Shown: positions 24,508 through 34,258, numbered from the stretch's first letter. The stretch is DNA of 64,000 bases from Candidatus Sumerlaeota bacterium (GCA_030613245.1 JAUWMI010000012.1:1-64000); one strand, 5' to 3'. Made by a program: numbers and translations. Notes: generated by a model from the sequence alone, not told the origin.

Positions 24508-25203
24508 ATGATTCCGATCAAAGATGAAAATCCAACATCTCGGTTCCCAATTATCACGCTGGGCATCATCGGGCTGAATATCGCCCTGTTCATGATGTAT
24601 AATATGCAGATGAGCGAGCAGCAGCTGATGTCACTTTTTCAGCAGACCGGTTTCGTTGCTTTCGCGGTTACGCATCATCCCAGCCCCCCGGCATGCCTGA
24701 AGATTCTGACATCAATGTTCTTACATTCCGACTTCTTACATCTCGGAGGCAATCTACTCTATCTCTGGATATTTGGGAACAATATAGAAGACCGCCTGGG
24801 CCCAGTCAGGTTTGTTCTGTTTTATCTCTTGTGTGGAGTGATAGCCTCCCTGAGCCAACTGGCCATGACCCCTGATTCAATGAAGCCGATGATTGGCGCA
24901 AGCGGAGCAATTGCTGGCGTGCTCGGCGCTTATCTGCTGTTGTTCCCGCGTGCTCAGGTACTTGTGCTGCTGCCTATTTTCCTGCTGGTCTGGCTGCCAG
25001 CGTCGTTCATGTTGATATTCTGGTTTCTATTGCAGGTGATCAGCGGCTATGCTCTACATACGATGTTTCGCGAAATGGGTGGTGTGGCCTGGTTTGCACA
25101 CATCGGTGGGTTCCTGGCTGGCCTGCTGCTCATTCCTCTCTTTCTCATCGGAACGCCCAAGCCGCGCAAGAAACGCAACCTGATGAATAAGATTTTCTCC
25201 TGA
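24508..25203 (+). CDS. Rhomboid family intramembrane serine protease
   Basis: Encodes 231 residues with six to seven hydrophobic segments. The catalytic serine is in G-A-S-G-A-I-A-G and the catalytic histidine in A-H-I-G-G-F-L-A-G. F-L-H-S-D-F-L-H-L-G-G-N-L-L-Y-L is the conserved second-helix HxxxN region. Begins M-I-P-I-K-D-E-N-P, typical of a bacterial rhomboid subgroup. It cleaves membrane proteins within the bilayer. No partner gene adjoins. The 273 bp that follow hold nothing recognisable. Confidence 0.92.
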   Translation: MIPIKDENPTSRFPIITLGIIGLNIALFMMYNMQMSEQQLMSLFQQTGFVAFAVTHHPSPPACLKILTSMFLHSDFLHLGGNLLYLWIFGNNIEDRLGPVRFVLFYLLCGVIASLSQLAMTPDSMKPMIGASGAIAGVLGAYLLLFPRAQVLVLLPIFLLVWLPASFMLIFWFLLQVISGYALHTMFREMGGVAWFAHIGGFLAGLLLIPLFLIGTPKPRKKRNLMNKIFS

Positions 25204-25476
25204 GGGGATTCAAAGGCTACGAAACGCTCATCTGAACCAGCCATGGAGTGAGATTCAGGGAACCATCAGCGTGTAAGGTAAAGAGCAGCACAACCAGTAC
25301 ACCCAGCCAGCGGGTCTGGCCACGTTCGCACAGGCCGGAGGATTGCCACAATCAGAGAATTATTCCTTGCAAACTTTGCTTTGCTCTGCATATAAAAAGT
25401 CTGCAAATTTTGCACAAGGCCAGAAGAACTCAGGCCTTTTCCAACTACTTCTTCTGATTTCTAGAGGCGAGTCTGA

Positions 25477-26481
25477 ATGATGCGAAAAGTTCTAAGCCAA
25501 GTCATTCTACTGAGCATTCTCTGTGTCTCAGCCACACACGCGGCTACGGGCTATCCCGTTGCTATAACCGTGGAAACCAACAAGACCTCGTATCTCCTGG
25601 GCGAGCCGCTTTACCTTTCACTGAAAATTCAAAATGTTACTGACGAGTTCCTGAAGTTTGGCGCAGTGATGAATCCTACAGCAGATGTAGAGATTTATGT
25701 GATCCGGCCAAACCACCTTCCTGAACGTTATACAAGCGTGTTCAAGCCAGCTCTATACCCACAAACGATCTATGAGCTGGATCCTCAAGAATATAAAGTC
25801 TCCGAGCAAACGCTGCTTTACCAGAAGGACACCGAATCCGGACTCATCTTCGAACATCCAGGCCAATACACCATTGATTGTAGGATCACATTCCAGATTG
25901 GCGACAAAGGAGCGTACAAACTGTATCTTCCACCGCTCAGGATCAGCATCGTCGAACCCAAGGAGCTAGATAAGGCGGCCTTCCAGTTGATAAACAGCAA
26001 ATCTATCGTTTTCGATCTCCATACCGGCCTGGCAAAAGAAGAAAACAAGTCTGTCTTTCGCCAAATTGTTGAGCAGTATCCGCGCTCGACCTACGCCCCT
26101 TATGCTATGTTTTCACTGGCTGGTGGAGAGATCTATTTGCAAAATCCCGCGCAGGATTATGTAAAAGCCCGGGCAATGTATGAGCGCCTCGTGACTGATT
26201 ACAAACAGTTTGCGCAAATAGACAATGCTTACTATCGCATCGCGCTGTGTAACGACGTCCTTGGAAAGGAACGCGAAGCCCTCAAATGGCTTGTGAAAAT
26301 CATGAACCAGTATCCCGATAGCTCACTGATTCGCCGCAATGACTCGTTATTCAAAAAATATATTCATGACAAAGAAGAGAAACTGGAACCAGGAACGTGG
26401 ATGCTGTTGCAGCGAGATTCTATAACCACCTCCTCATCAACCCAGTCATTCCACCACCGACGCCACTCTGTGATTCGATAA
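25477..26481 (+). CDS. Secreted protein with beta-sandwich and TPR-like parts
   Basis: Encodes 334 residues. A signal peptide (residues 1-23, ending T-H-A-A) precedes a beta-rich domain of the form V-A-I-T-V-E-T-N-K-T-S-Y-L-L-G-E-P, which resembles intramolecular-protease-inhibitor or Ig-like exported domains. From about residue 185 helical repeats follow: Y-P-R-S-T-Y-A-P-Y-A-M-F, A-R-A-M-Y-E-R-L and Y-R-I-A-L-C, resembling outer-membrane TPR lipoprotein units. The Ser/Thr/His-rich C-terminus is unstructured in appearance. Likely a periplasmic scaffold. No enzyme motif seen. Confidence 0.6.
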   Translation: MMRKVLSQVILLSILCVSATHAATGYPVAITVETNKTSYLLGEPLYLSLKIQNVTDEFLKFGAVMNPTADVEIYVIRPNHLPERYTSVFKPALYPQTIYELDPQEYKVSEQTLLYQKDTESGLIFEHPGQYTIDCRITFQIGDKGAYKLYLPPLRISIVEPKELDKAAFQLINSKSIVFDLHTGLAKEENKSVFRQIVEQYPRSTYAPYAMFSLAGGEIYLQNPAQDYVKARAMYERLVTDYKQFAQIDNAYYRIALCNDVLGKEREALKWLVKIMNQYPDSSLIRRNDSLFKKYIHDKEEKLEPGTWMLLQRDSITTSSSTQSFHHRRHSVIR

Positions 26482-26559
26482 TAAGCCATGATGCCCTGGT
26501 CTGGGGCGCATCTTTGTGCCTGTGGTGAAGCATGAGAGCGGAAGTCTGAGGAATCAAAC

Positions 26560-27972
26560 ATGAAGCCCCTCGAACAGCGAGCCCTGCGGTCGTTCTGGAA
26601 AAGTCCATGGCTGACGGTATTTCTCCTCCTGTTCGATGCCGTGTGCTACAGCCTGTGCTGGCTGATAGCATATTGGCTTCGCGAGGCGCTGAACCCGATG
26701 TTTCCCAATATCATCAATGCTTTGCCCCCATATATCCATGCATTGCCACTGGTACTTGGCATCTGGATATTCACCACAGCCTACTATCAACACTATTTCC
26801 ACCGTGAAAAGATTTCCAGTCTGAATCAATTGTCGCGCATCTTTAAAACCGTGCTTACTGGCTTTATCGGAATCCTGGCTACCGCAACTCTTTTCAAAGG
26901 GCTGGATCTCGGCAGGTCAGTTATAGGTATTTCCTCCGTTCTTGTCTTCTTCTACCTTTACTCATCAAGAACGTTTCTGCGATTCATGAAACGTAGCCTG
27001 GTGGCGAAAGGCTACGGCCTGACGCGCGTACTGATCATCGGGGCAGGCGTGATCGGCAAGAAGGTCAAGGATCGCATTGTGAACCATCCAGAGGTCGGGT
27101 TCCACCTGGCCGGATTCATTGACGACAACCCGGCGCTTAAGGGCACCAGCATTAACGGCATTCCGGTACTTGGCACAACCCAGGAGCTCGTACCTCTCAT
27201 TAAATTGCACAATATCGAAGAGGTATTCCTGGCAGTCCCCTCCATGCCGCAAAGCCGTGTCATGAACCTCGTTGTTCAGTGCGAGAGTACCCGTGTGGAC
27301 TTCAAGATCGTCTCTAATATTTTTGAAATGATTACCAGCCAAGTCAAAATAGATGAGATTGAAGATACACCGGTGATCAAGCTCCAGAACGGTCACCTCC
27401 CCCCTTCTCAGGCGCTGGCCAAGCGCACTCTTGACATCACGGTTGCCCTACTGCTGATAGTCATCTTGTGTCTGCCTGCACTGCTCATTAGTCTCTTGAT
27501 TATCCTGGACTCCAAAGGCCCGGCCGTATTCAAGCAAGCCCGCATTGGGAAAGACGGCAAGTCCTTTACCATGCACAAATTTCGTACCATGCACGTTGAC
27601 GTCGAGCCCTTTGCGGAGGCACCAATGAATCCCGAAGATCTGCGCATTACGCGCTTTGGTAAGATGTTGCGCAAAACCAGCCTTGACGAAATTCCACAGA
27701 TCTATAATGTACTGCGGGGCGAGATGAGTATGGTCGGCCCGCGGCCAGAAATGCCATTCATTGTAGAGAAATACGAGCCCTGGCAACGCCGCCGCCTCGA
27801 CGTTAAACCAGGCATTACCGGACTGTGGCAAATCGTTGGACGCAAGAATCTGCCTCTGTACCTCAATCTGGAATACGACTTTTACTACATAAAAAACCAA
27901 TCCTTGCTCCTGGATATTACAATTCTCCTGAAAACGATTCCCGTTGTGCTCTTCGGGAAAGGAGCCTTTTAG
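26560..27972 (+). CDS. Polyprenyl-phosphate sugar phosphotransferase (WcaJ/PssY type)
   Basis: Encodes 470 residues: four N-terminal transmembrane segments, a central CoA-binding-like Rossmann domain (R-V-L-I-I-G-A-G-V-I-G), a fifth membrane helix and a C-terminal catalytic domain. The bacterial sugar transferase signature is present: F-K-Q-A-R-I-G-K-D-G-K, M-H-K-F-R-T-M, L-R-K-T-S-L-D-E-I-P-Q, and M-V-G-P-R-P-E-M-P, then P-G-I-T-G-L-W-Q. It loads the first sugar phosphate onto undecaprenyl phosphate for exopolysaccharide or O-antigen synthesis. The following Gfo/Idh and lpxB genes run in the same direction, so it may share their transcript. Confidence 0.93.
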   Translation: MKPLEQRALRSFWKSPWLTVFLLLFDAVCYSLCWLIAYWLREALNPMFPNIINALPPYIHALPLVLGIWIFTTAYYQHYFHREKISSLNQLSRIFKTVLTGFIGILATATLFKGLDLGRSVIGISSVLVFFYLYSSRTFLRFMKRSLVAKGYGLTRVLIIGAGVIGKKVKDRIVNHPEVGFHLAGFIDDNPALKGTSINGIPVLGTTQELVPLIKLHNIEEVFLAVPSMPQSRVMNLVVQCESTRVDFKIVSNIFEMITSQVKIDEIEDTPVIKLQNGHLPPSQALAKRTLDITVALLLIVILCLPALLISLLIILDSKGPAVFKQARIGKDGKSFTMHKFRTMHVDVEPFAEAPMNPEDLRITRFGKMLRKTSLDEIPQIYNVLRGEMSMVGPRPEMPFIVEKYEPWQRRRLDVKPGITGLWQIVGRKNLPLYLNLEYDFYYIKNQSLLLDITILLKTIPVVLFGKGAF

Positions 27973-28028
27973 ACGAGTTATGCCCTATTCATAAGAGACA
28001 ATCTGGAACAGAGAGGGGATCGCCGGTC

Positions 28029-28991
28029 ATGAAAAAAGTCCGTGTTGGTGTGGTTGGTGTGGGCCATCTTGGTCAGCATCATGCACGAATCTATGCAAAG
28101 AATACTCACTGCGAGCTGATTGGCATCGTAGACATCAAGAAGAAGGTGGCCACCAAAATTGCTCATACCTATAACACCCAGAGTTTTTTCGACTACCACT
28201 ACTTGATTGGCCAGATAGATGCAGTCAGTATTGCCGTCCCAACTGTCTCTCACTACGAAATAGCCAAGGCCTTTCTAGAAAACAACGTGCATGTCCTGGT
28301 GGAGAAACCCATCACCACCACGGTCAAGGAAGCCCACGAGCTAATCGTACTGGCCAGGAAGCGGAACTTGATTTTGCAAGTGGGCCATATTGAGAGGTTC
28401 AATGCTGCGATTCGCAAACTCAATGAAATTCTAAAGATGCCAAAATTTATTGAGGCACATCGCCTGGGGCCCTTTGATCCCCGCGTTAAAGACATTGGCG
28501 TAGTCATGGATCTCATGATCCATGATGTTGACATTATCCTACGCATTGTAAAATCGCCAATTCAATCCATTGAAGCAGTTGGCATCCCAATACTCACTGA
28601 CAAAGAAGACCTTGCTAATGCCCGTATTCGGTTTGAGAATGGCTGCATTGCCAACATTACCGTCAGCCGGGTCTCACCGCACCCCATGCGCAAAATCCGC
28701 ATCTTCCAGCCTGATGCGTATATCTCCGTTGATTATCGCAAACAATCCATGGAGATTTACCGAAAGATAGAGAACCCAAATTCGCAAAAGGGCGACCTGC
28801 CTTCGAAGATTGTCAGGAAAAAAATCCGCTTGAAAAGCGAGGAACCACTGAAGGTGGAACTCGACCATTTTATCAAGTGTGTCCAGAAGGGCGTCCAGCC
28901 CACTGTTACGGGCGAGCACGCCCGCGATGCCCTGGAGATCGTCGTGCAAATCTCACAGGAAATCCGCAAGCGTATCAATGAGCAACAGTAG
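28029..28991 (+). CDS. Gfo/Idh/MocA-family oxidoreductase beside lpxB
   Basis: Encodes 320 residues from the ATG at 28029, right at the NAD-binding lead G-V-V-G-V-G-H-L-G-Q-H-H. V-E-K-P-I-T is the conserved substrate-loop motif, and M-D-L-M-I-H-D-V-D the C-terminal domain marker. Members oxidise or reduce a sugar carbon with NAD(P). The gene overlaps lpxB by 14 bases. A Gfo/Idh oxidoreductase next to lpx genes is known as GnnA, which oxidises UDP-GlcNAc at C3 for the GlcN3N lipid A variant; no GnnB-type aminotransferase is visible here, so this is only a possibility. Confidence 0.88.
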   Translation: MKKVRVGVVGVGHLGQHHARIYAKNTHCELIGIVDIKKKVATKIAHTYNTQSFFDYHYLIGQIDAVSIAVPTVSHYEIAKAFLENNVHVLVEKPITTTVKEAHELIVLARKRNLILQVGHIERFNAAIRKLNEILKMPKFIEAHRLGPFDPRVKDIGVVMDLMIHDVDIILRIVKSPIQSIEAVGIPILTDKEDLANARIRFENGCIANITVSRVSPHPMRKIRIFQPDAYISVDYRKQSMEIYRKIENPNSQKGDLPSKIVRKKIRLKSEEPLKVELDHFIKCVQKGVQPTVTGEHARDALEIVVQISQEIRKRINEQQ

Positions 28992-30162
28992 AAAAATCCT
29001 GATCATCGCCGGCGAGAACTCCGGAGACCTTCATGCCAGCAATCTGGTCAAGCAGCTGAAGCGTCTGGATCCGACACTGGAGTTCATCGGCTTTGGTGGC
29101 AATCAGATGAAAAGTGCGGGCGTTCATCTGATTTTCAATATTGTTGACCGCCTTGCCATTATCGGGTTCGCTGAGGTGTTGAGCAAGATCAATAAGATTC
29201 GACGCCTGTTCCGCCAGGTCCGCACCACCCTGGAGCAGGATCGCCCTTGTGCTGTCGTCTTGATTGACTATCCTGGGTTCAACCTCCGCATCGCCCGCAT
29301 TGCGAACTCCATGGGAATAGCTGTTATTTATTACATCAGTCCTCATGTCTGGGCATGGCGCAAAGGTCGGGTGCATGAAATTGCTAAGTACGTGGACAAG
29401 ATGCTAGTCATCTTTCCATTTGAAGAAGGCATCTATCGCGAGGCAGGCGTAGATGTCACCTACGTGGGCCATCCATCGCTCGACGTCATGAAGCTCACCA
29501 TGACAAAAAAGCAGGTGTTCGAACATTTTCAATTTGACCCGAATAAAAAGCTTATCGGGCTTCTTCCGGGGAGTCGCAAACCCGAGGTAGAGCGTCTGCT
29601 GCCCGTGATGCTTGAGGCCGCAGAGATGATTAAGGCTCGGATACCAGACATCCAATATGTCATTCCGCGCGCTTCAACGGTGAAGAAAGAGTTGATTGAC
29701 TATTACATTGAAAATTCAGGATTCGAGGTGCGTGTAGTTGATGCGTATCGTTACAATGTGCGCAGTGCCATGGACTTTGCCATCGTGGCCTCTGGCACCG
29801 CGACCCTGGAAACTGCTTTCCTTATTTGCCCTATGGTGATTCTCTACAAAACGTCATTCCTGACCTGGATCATCGCAAAGAATCTCGTCAGTCTCCCCTA
29901 CATCGGGCTGGTTAACGTTGTGGCCGGTGATATGGCGGTGCCCGAACTCTTGCAGAACGAAGCAACACCCTTGAACGTTGCCAATCGCGTTGTGAAGATT
30001 CTCTCTAACCCCAAAGAGATCGAGACGATCAAGTACGAACTGGCAAAGGTAAAAGAAATGATCGGTGGGCCTGGCGCGTCGAAAAGGGCCGCAGAGCAGG
30101 TACTTATAGTTGTCAACCAGCGCACGCCAAGCCCTGTGGCTACCGCGGTTGCGTCGTCTTAG
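28978..30162 (+). CDS. lpxB: Lipid-A-disaccharide synthase
   Basis: Encodes 394 residues from the ATG at 28978, which overlaps the upstream stop. Family motifs: I-I-A-G-E-N-S-G-D-L-H at the start, I-D-Y-P-G-F-N-L-R, Y-Y-I-S-P-H-V-W-A-W, V-G-H-P, L-P-G-S-R-K-P-E-V and S-G-T-A-T-L-E. It is a GT19 enzyme at the inner membrane, joining UDP-diacylglucosamine and lipid X to give the lipid A disaccharide. Its presence shows an LPS-bearing outer membrane. No other lpx gene is in the window. Confidence 0.95.
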   Translation: MSNSRKILIIAGENSGDLHASNLVKQLKRLDPTLEFIGFGGNQMKSAGVHLIFNIVDRLAIIGFAEVLSKINKIRRLFRQVRTTLEQDRPCAVVLIDYPGFNLRIARIANSMGIAVIYYISPHVWAWRKGRVHEIAKYVDKMLVIFPFEEGIYREAGVDVTYVGHPSLDVMKLTMTKKQVFEHFQFDPNKKLIGLLPGSRKPEVERLLPVMLEAAEMIKARIPDIQYVIPRASTVKKELIDYYIENSGFEVRVVDAYRYNVRSAMDFAIVASGTATLETAFLICPMVILYKTSFLTWIIAKNLVSLPYIGLVNVVAGDMAVPELLQNEATPLNVANRVVKILSNPKEIETIKYELAKVKEMIGGPGASKRAAEQVLIVVNQRTPSPVATAVASS

Positions 30163-30297
30163 ATTTCTCCCACTCGCGAACAATAGCGCATACCCCTGAA
30201 CTCGTGGAAAGCATGCGCAAACAAACCTGGCTTACCCCAGCATCCCTCCACTTTCCAATGATTGCAGGCTCAACAGGCATGCATCCGCGCGTCTCCT

Positions 30298-31395
30298 TTA
30301 TCTATGCTGCGTGGCAATAATCGCCTTGATGACCTTGAGCTCCTCCACGTCGCGCAACGCCTCGTTGCTTTGCTCAAGCGAATACTGCGTCTCACCCAGC
30401 GCATGCCAGGGAAAGGTACGCTGATGGCGCGCCATAACCTGAATGGAGCGGTAAAAATGGCTGAAATCACTTCCCCAGCATCCATAAAGATTTACATGCT
30501 TCCTGTTCAGGTCACGGTGTGGATTCAGCGAGACATCACCGCAGTCTGTATATTGGCCAACTACGACGTAGGTGCCATCGTCTCGGGTAAACGCAAGGCC
30601 TTCGGGAATTGCTGCTGGATTACCAGTCGCTTCAATTACAACGTCTGCGCCGTGTCCATTCGTCACATCACGTATAGCACGCAGCCTCTGCTCAGGACTC
30701 TGCTCGTGAATGTCGATCACCATGTCTGCGCTCATGCGCCGCGCCATATCGAGTCGGGCAGCCGGTGCTCCCGTGACTACGATTGTAGTAGCCCCGCTCA
30801 GTCTTGCAAAAGCCACCGCACTTAACCCCACAGGCCCGGTTCCCTGTATCACCACGGTGTCGTTCAAGCGAATCCGCGCCCGCTCTATCGCATGGAACGC
30901 CGTGGGCAGTCCACACCCACCTCCAATGTACGTCTCGGGCGACAATCCTTCGGGCAAACGAATAATTTTCACCCCTGGCTTAAGATAAATCCGTTCGCTC
31001 CATCCGCCCAGCAACCCATCTCGCGCTGAATAGGTAATGCCATAGACCTTGCGTGCCGGACACCGCGTGGTTGCCTTTGCCACAAGACAATACCAGCAGC
31101 GACCGCAGGTTTCGTGGACGTCCAGAAATGTCACCTGATCCCCCGGCCCGAATTCCTTGCCTTCAACATCCACTACCCGGCCTTCAATCGCTTCAATCTC
31201 CCCTGCACTGACGTGCCCGGGAATAATGGGATACGGCACCCCAGAAAGCCGACCATGGTAGAGATGCACATCCGTACCACAGACCTCGCTGAAGAGCGTG
31301 CGAAGCACCACTGCACCGTCCTCAAGCACCGGGTCAGCAAATTCCTGAATCTCAATAGGCCTCTTCGGTCCAACCATAACTGCTGCACGAACCAT
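30298..31395 (-). CDS. Zinc-dependent medium-chain alcohol dehydrogenase
   Basis: Encodes 365 residues. GroES-like part: S-E-V-C-G-T-D with the catalytic zinc Cys, P-G-H with the zinc His, and the structural zinc cysteines in C-G-R-C-W-Y-C followed by C. Rossmann part: G-T-G-P-V-G-L-S-A-V-A and an acid-poor loop after it. Substrate is unclear; relatives act on sorbitol, threonine or aldehydes. It is transcribed against lpxB, with 135 bases between the two stop codons, and has 316 bp upstream without any clear feature. Confidence 0.88.
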   Translation of the reverse strand: MVRAAVMVGPKRPIEIQEFADPVLEDGAVVLRTLFSEVCGTDVHLYHGRLSGVPYPIIPGHVSAGEIEAIEGRVVDVEGKEFGPGDQVTFLDVHETCGRCWYCLVAKATTRCPARKVYGITYSARDGLLGGWSERIYLKPGVKIIRLPEGLSPETYIGGGCGLPTAFHAIERARIRLNDTVVIQGTGPVGLSAVAFARLSGATTIVVTGAPAARLDMARRMSADMVIDIHEQSPEQRLRAIRDVTNGHGADVVIEATGNPAAIPEGLAFTRDDGTYVVVGQYTDCGDVSLNPHRDLNRKHVNLYGCWGSDFSHFYRSIQVMARHQRTFPWHALGETQYSLEQSNEALRDVEELKVIKAIIATQHR

Positions 31396-31711
31396 ACAAT
31401 ACTCCTTCCCTGATCACGCTCTGCTCAGGAAGCGCGCCGCAAAGCATGGGCTCTTCTTGTCTCTTCCTTGTGAAAATTTCGTTGCCATATTGAATACATC
31501 CTACCAATGACATTCATCGTAGCAAGAAAATTAATCAGCGCTGGCTTGTTTCTTATCTCTCTTGGCAATATGGTGTTGGTCCAAGAGCTAAAAACCTATT
31601 GCCCCTGACCGCAATGATTCAGTAGAACTCATTATAGAACACAGCAAGATAGATGAGACATAGTATCCATTTGATCTCTTAACCGCGCGAAGGCACTGTG
31701 CTGTGGTGAAC
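31396..31711. other. Divergent intergenic region, no clear feature
   Basis: 316 bp between the divergently transcribed alcohol dehydrogenase and mnmA. It must hold both promoters, but no well-spaced -35/-10 pair, hairpin or repeat stood out. Confidence 0.35.
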
Positions 31712-32818
31712 ATGGGAAATACCAAAAACAGAATACTTGTCGCCATGAGTGGCGGAGTGGATAGCAGCCTGACTGCAGTGCTCTTGCATCAAGATGGGTA
31801 CGAAGTCATCGGGATCACCATGCGGATCTGCAAGATGCCCCAAAGTGAGGCCATTTCGCCACGGCTCCGCAGCTGCTGCTCTCCTGCCGACGTTGCAGAT
31901 GCACGCAGCGTGGCGCAGCAGTTCGGCTTTCCGTTCTACGTGCTGGATCTCGAGAAGCAATTCGAGCAGGAGATCGTCGCTCCGTTTGTCAGTGAGTACC
32001 TGCAAGGCCGCACTCCAAACCCATGTATCTTGTGTAACGAGAAGATCAAACTCGGCACGTTGCTGGAAAAAGCGCGCACCTACGGAGCAGCAGAGGTTGC
32101 CACCGGGCACTACGCGATTGTGGAGTACGCCCCAGCACAAAACCGATTCTTGCTCAAGCGAGCCAGGGATCCTGCAAAAGATCAGTCATATTTTCTGTTT
32201 TCATTGACCCAGACGCAGCTCACCCGCTTTCGCACACCCCTGGGAAACCAAACGAAAGTTCAGACACGCAAACTGGCCAGGCGGCTCGGCTTAAAAGTTG
32301 CCAGGAAACCCGAGAGTCAGGAGATCTGTTTCATCTCCGATAATGACTATCGCCGTTTTCTGCGCGAGCGCAATGATGCGTCAGAAGCAATCCGCGAAGG
32401 CAATATCATCAACACGCACGGCGAAACTGTCGGACGCCATCAGGGTACACCTTTCTATACGGTAGGCCAGCGCAAGGGTCTCGGCATTGCACATCGCAGG
32501 CCGCTCTATGTCCTTAAAATTGATCCCGTCCAAAACGTGCTGATAGTGGGAGAAGAGGCCGAGTTGTTTTCCCGCATCCTGGTTGCGTCGCGGCCAAACT
32601 GGATCAGCATTCCTGAGTTAGACCGTGAAATCAGCGTATCGGCCCAGATTCGCTACCGCCATACGCCTGCGCCAGCAAGGGTCAGACCGCTTGGTGAGGA
32701 TCGCGTGCAGGTGGTTTTCGAAAAGCCGCAGCGCGCTATCGCACCCGGGCAGGCCGTGGTCTTTTACGACAAAGACATTGTGGTTGGCGGAGCCTGGATT
32801 GATGAGGTGGTTGAATAG
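31712..32818 (+). CDS. mnmA: tRNA-specific 2-thiouridylase
   Basis: Encodes 368 residues from the ATG at 31712 (GTG codons at 31703 and 31706 are in-frame alternatives). PP-loop S-G-G-V-D-S-S binds ATP; the first catalytic Cys is in N-P-C-I-L-C-N and the second in E-S-Q-E-I-C-F-I. The MnmA-specific Y-T-V-G-Q-R-K-G-L and D-Q-S-Y-F-L-F are present. It thiolates U34 of tRNA Glu, Gln and Lys using a sulfur carrier. Transcribed alone; the next gene is convergent. Confidence 0.95.
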   Translation: MGNTKNRILVAMSGGVDSSLTAVLLHQDGYEVIGITMRICKMPQSEAISPRLRSCCSPADVADARSVAQQFGFPFYVLDLEKQFEQEIVAPFVSEYLQGRTPNPCILCNEKIKLGTLLEKARTYGAAEVATGHYAIVEYAPAQNRFLLKRARDPAKDQSYFLFSLTQTQLTRFRTPLGNQTKVQTRKLARRLGLKVARKPESQEICFISDNDYRRFLRERNDASEAIREGNIINTHGETVGRHQGTPFYTVGQRKGLGIAHRRPLYVLKIDPVQNVLIVGEEAELFSRILVASRPNWISIPELDREISVSAQIRYRHTPAPARVRPLGEDRVQVVFEKPQRAIAPGQAVVFYDKDIVVGGAWIDEVVE

Positions 32819-32929
32819 CGGCAATCCGGCGCCTTTTCCCTGCTGCTTGGACCTACAGGCAGCAAGGCTAGCGCGGTGCAAAGACCTCCATACGTGCGGT
32901 ATTCAGGCTGAACGATCCGGCGCAGAGAT

Positions 32930-34258
32930 TCAGGATTGAAAAATCTGGTCAAGGCGGACGAGAGGCGTAAGGGACATTTTATATCGCCTGCAGATCTCGA
33001 GCGCTTTCGCTGAAAGCAGAAACCGGCAGATGTCTTTTTGCCAGGTGTGCTGAGCCTGCACGCGAAAAGAGGTTTCAAGGGTAAACGCGACGACGTTCTG
33101 AATAGTGCCCGACGTGGTGAGCATCTTCGGAAGCGGATGAAAGAAGTCGAGCTGAAGCACCTGCGGCTCGCCGCGTTCGATCATTGCTTCCACACGGCGA
33201 TTGTAGTCCATCCAGTATTCCACCACCTCCTCAAACAGACGCAACATCCAGGCATATCCCACATCATCCAGTGCTATAGTGAGCGGCTTGTAGACAAGCA
33301 CCTCCTCTTGAACCATGTAATCCTTCAGCCGGATATCGCGCGTTGTATATCGTGCTTTCCACGACTTTAACTTCGCCGATAGATCAGCATAGGCCTGCAT
33401 AAAGACCTCGACCGTAAACTTTTCGCGTGACAACAAGTTGAATTGCAGGAGCATCTCATTGAGCTTGCGGTCCAGCCCTGCAGAGCGCCGCAGAAAGCTC
33501 TTCTCTTCAGACCCGAGCTGGCAGAATTGCACATGATGCTTCGTTGCAAGGGTATCCAGGAAAGTGGTGAGAAACCGCTGAGCATCGGGCAGGCGCTTAC
33601 GCTGTGCAAGTCGCTCCGGGGCATCGAGAAAGCGGCGAAACTTGCTGAGGGGTATGCGGCGGCCAAACAGCTGGCTGAAATACCTCAGCAGCAGCAGCTT
33701 TTCAAAAAAGCGTGCCATTGCATCTCGGCTCTCCCCGGTCTTGCTGCCCAGCTCTGCGCTCCATAACTTAACCCATTCGCACAGCTCGCGGCCCAAAAGA
33801 TCATCAGTGCGTCGCGGCAGCTGCTCAAGCGTCTCGCGCTGCATCTTCTTTCGGTCAAAATGTGGAAATAATCGTTCGGCCTGCTCTCGCGTATCCTCGC
33901 AATAAATCAGGCACTCCTCCCGATCCACATCGTATAGATAGGCGCGCTGCCCGTCCACACAAAGCAGGTAAGGCGCGAAAACCTCCTGTTGCACATGGTC
34001 GAGCAACAGGCGCAGCCCGAAGTCCATATCAAGATACTTCTGGTAAAAGTCCTGGTAGCGGCCCAACGCTTCCTGCCTCGCTATTGCGACCACAACCAGC
34101 GGCGTTTGCATGGGATGCAGGGTGGCCGTTAGAAAATGCTGCGTCTTACCCGCTTTCCGCAACACCAGCGGCTTCGGAGCACTATAGTCACCTTCTTCCC
34201 ATCCGAAATTGTGCAACACCCCGAACAGTTTCTCAGCTGTTATCTGCGCATCAGGCAC
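32930..34258 (-). CDS. Unrecognised 442-residue protein, faint restriction-enzyme-like N-terminus
   Basis: No family identified with confidence. The first 120 residues read as alternating strand/helix (P-L-V-V-V-A-I-A-R, then A-P-Y-L-L-C-V-D-G-Q-R-A-Y-L-Y-D), recalling the nuclease-like N-terminus of type I R and type IIG proteins where the chain predicts what a host of substrate data means, but the acidic/lysine catalytic residues are not clear. Then comes W-V-K-L-W-S-A-E-L and F-F-E-K-L-L-L-L-R-Y-F, like the helical linker of Eco57I-type enzymes. No methyltransferase motifs follow. The rest is helical. Converges on mnmA. Function unknown. Confidence 0.5.
   Translation of the reverse strand: MPDAQITAEKLFGVLHNFGWEEGDYSAPKPLVLRKAGKTQHFLTATLHPMQTPLVVVAIARQEALGRYQDFYQKYLDMDFGLRLLLDHVQQEVFAPYLLCVDGQRAYLYDVDREECLIYCEDTREQAERLFPHFDRKKMQRETLEQLPRRTDDLLGRELCEWVKLWSAELGSKTGESRDAMARFFEKLLLLRYFSQLFGRRIPLSKFRRFLDAPERLAQRKRLPDAQRFLTTFLDTLATKHHVQFCQLGSEEKSFLRRSAGLDRKLNEMLLQFNLLSREKFTVEVFMQAYADLSAKLKSWKARYTTRDIRLKDYMVQEEVLVYKPLTIALDDVGYAWMLRLFEEVVEYWMDYNRRVEAMIERGEPQVLQLDFFHPLPKMLTTSGTIQNVVAFTLETSFRVQAQHTWQKDICRFLLSAKALEICRRYKMSLTPLVRLDQIFQS

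Noticed and set aside
30262-30825. Plus-strand frame inside the alcohol dehydrogenase gene
   Set aside because: It is a shadow of a clear zinc dehydrogenase on the other strand.
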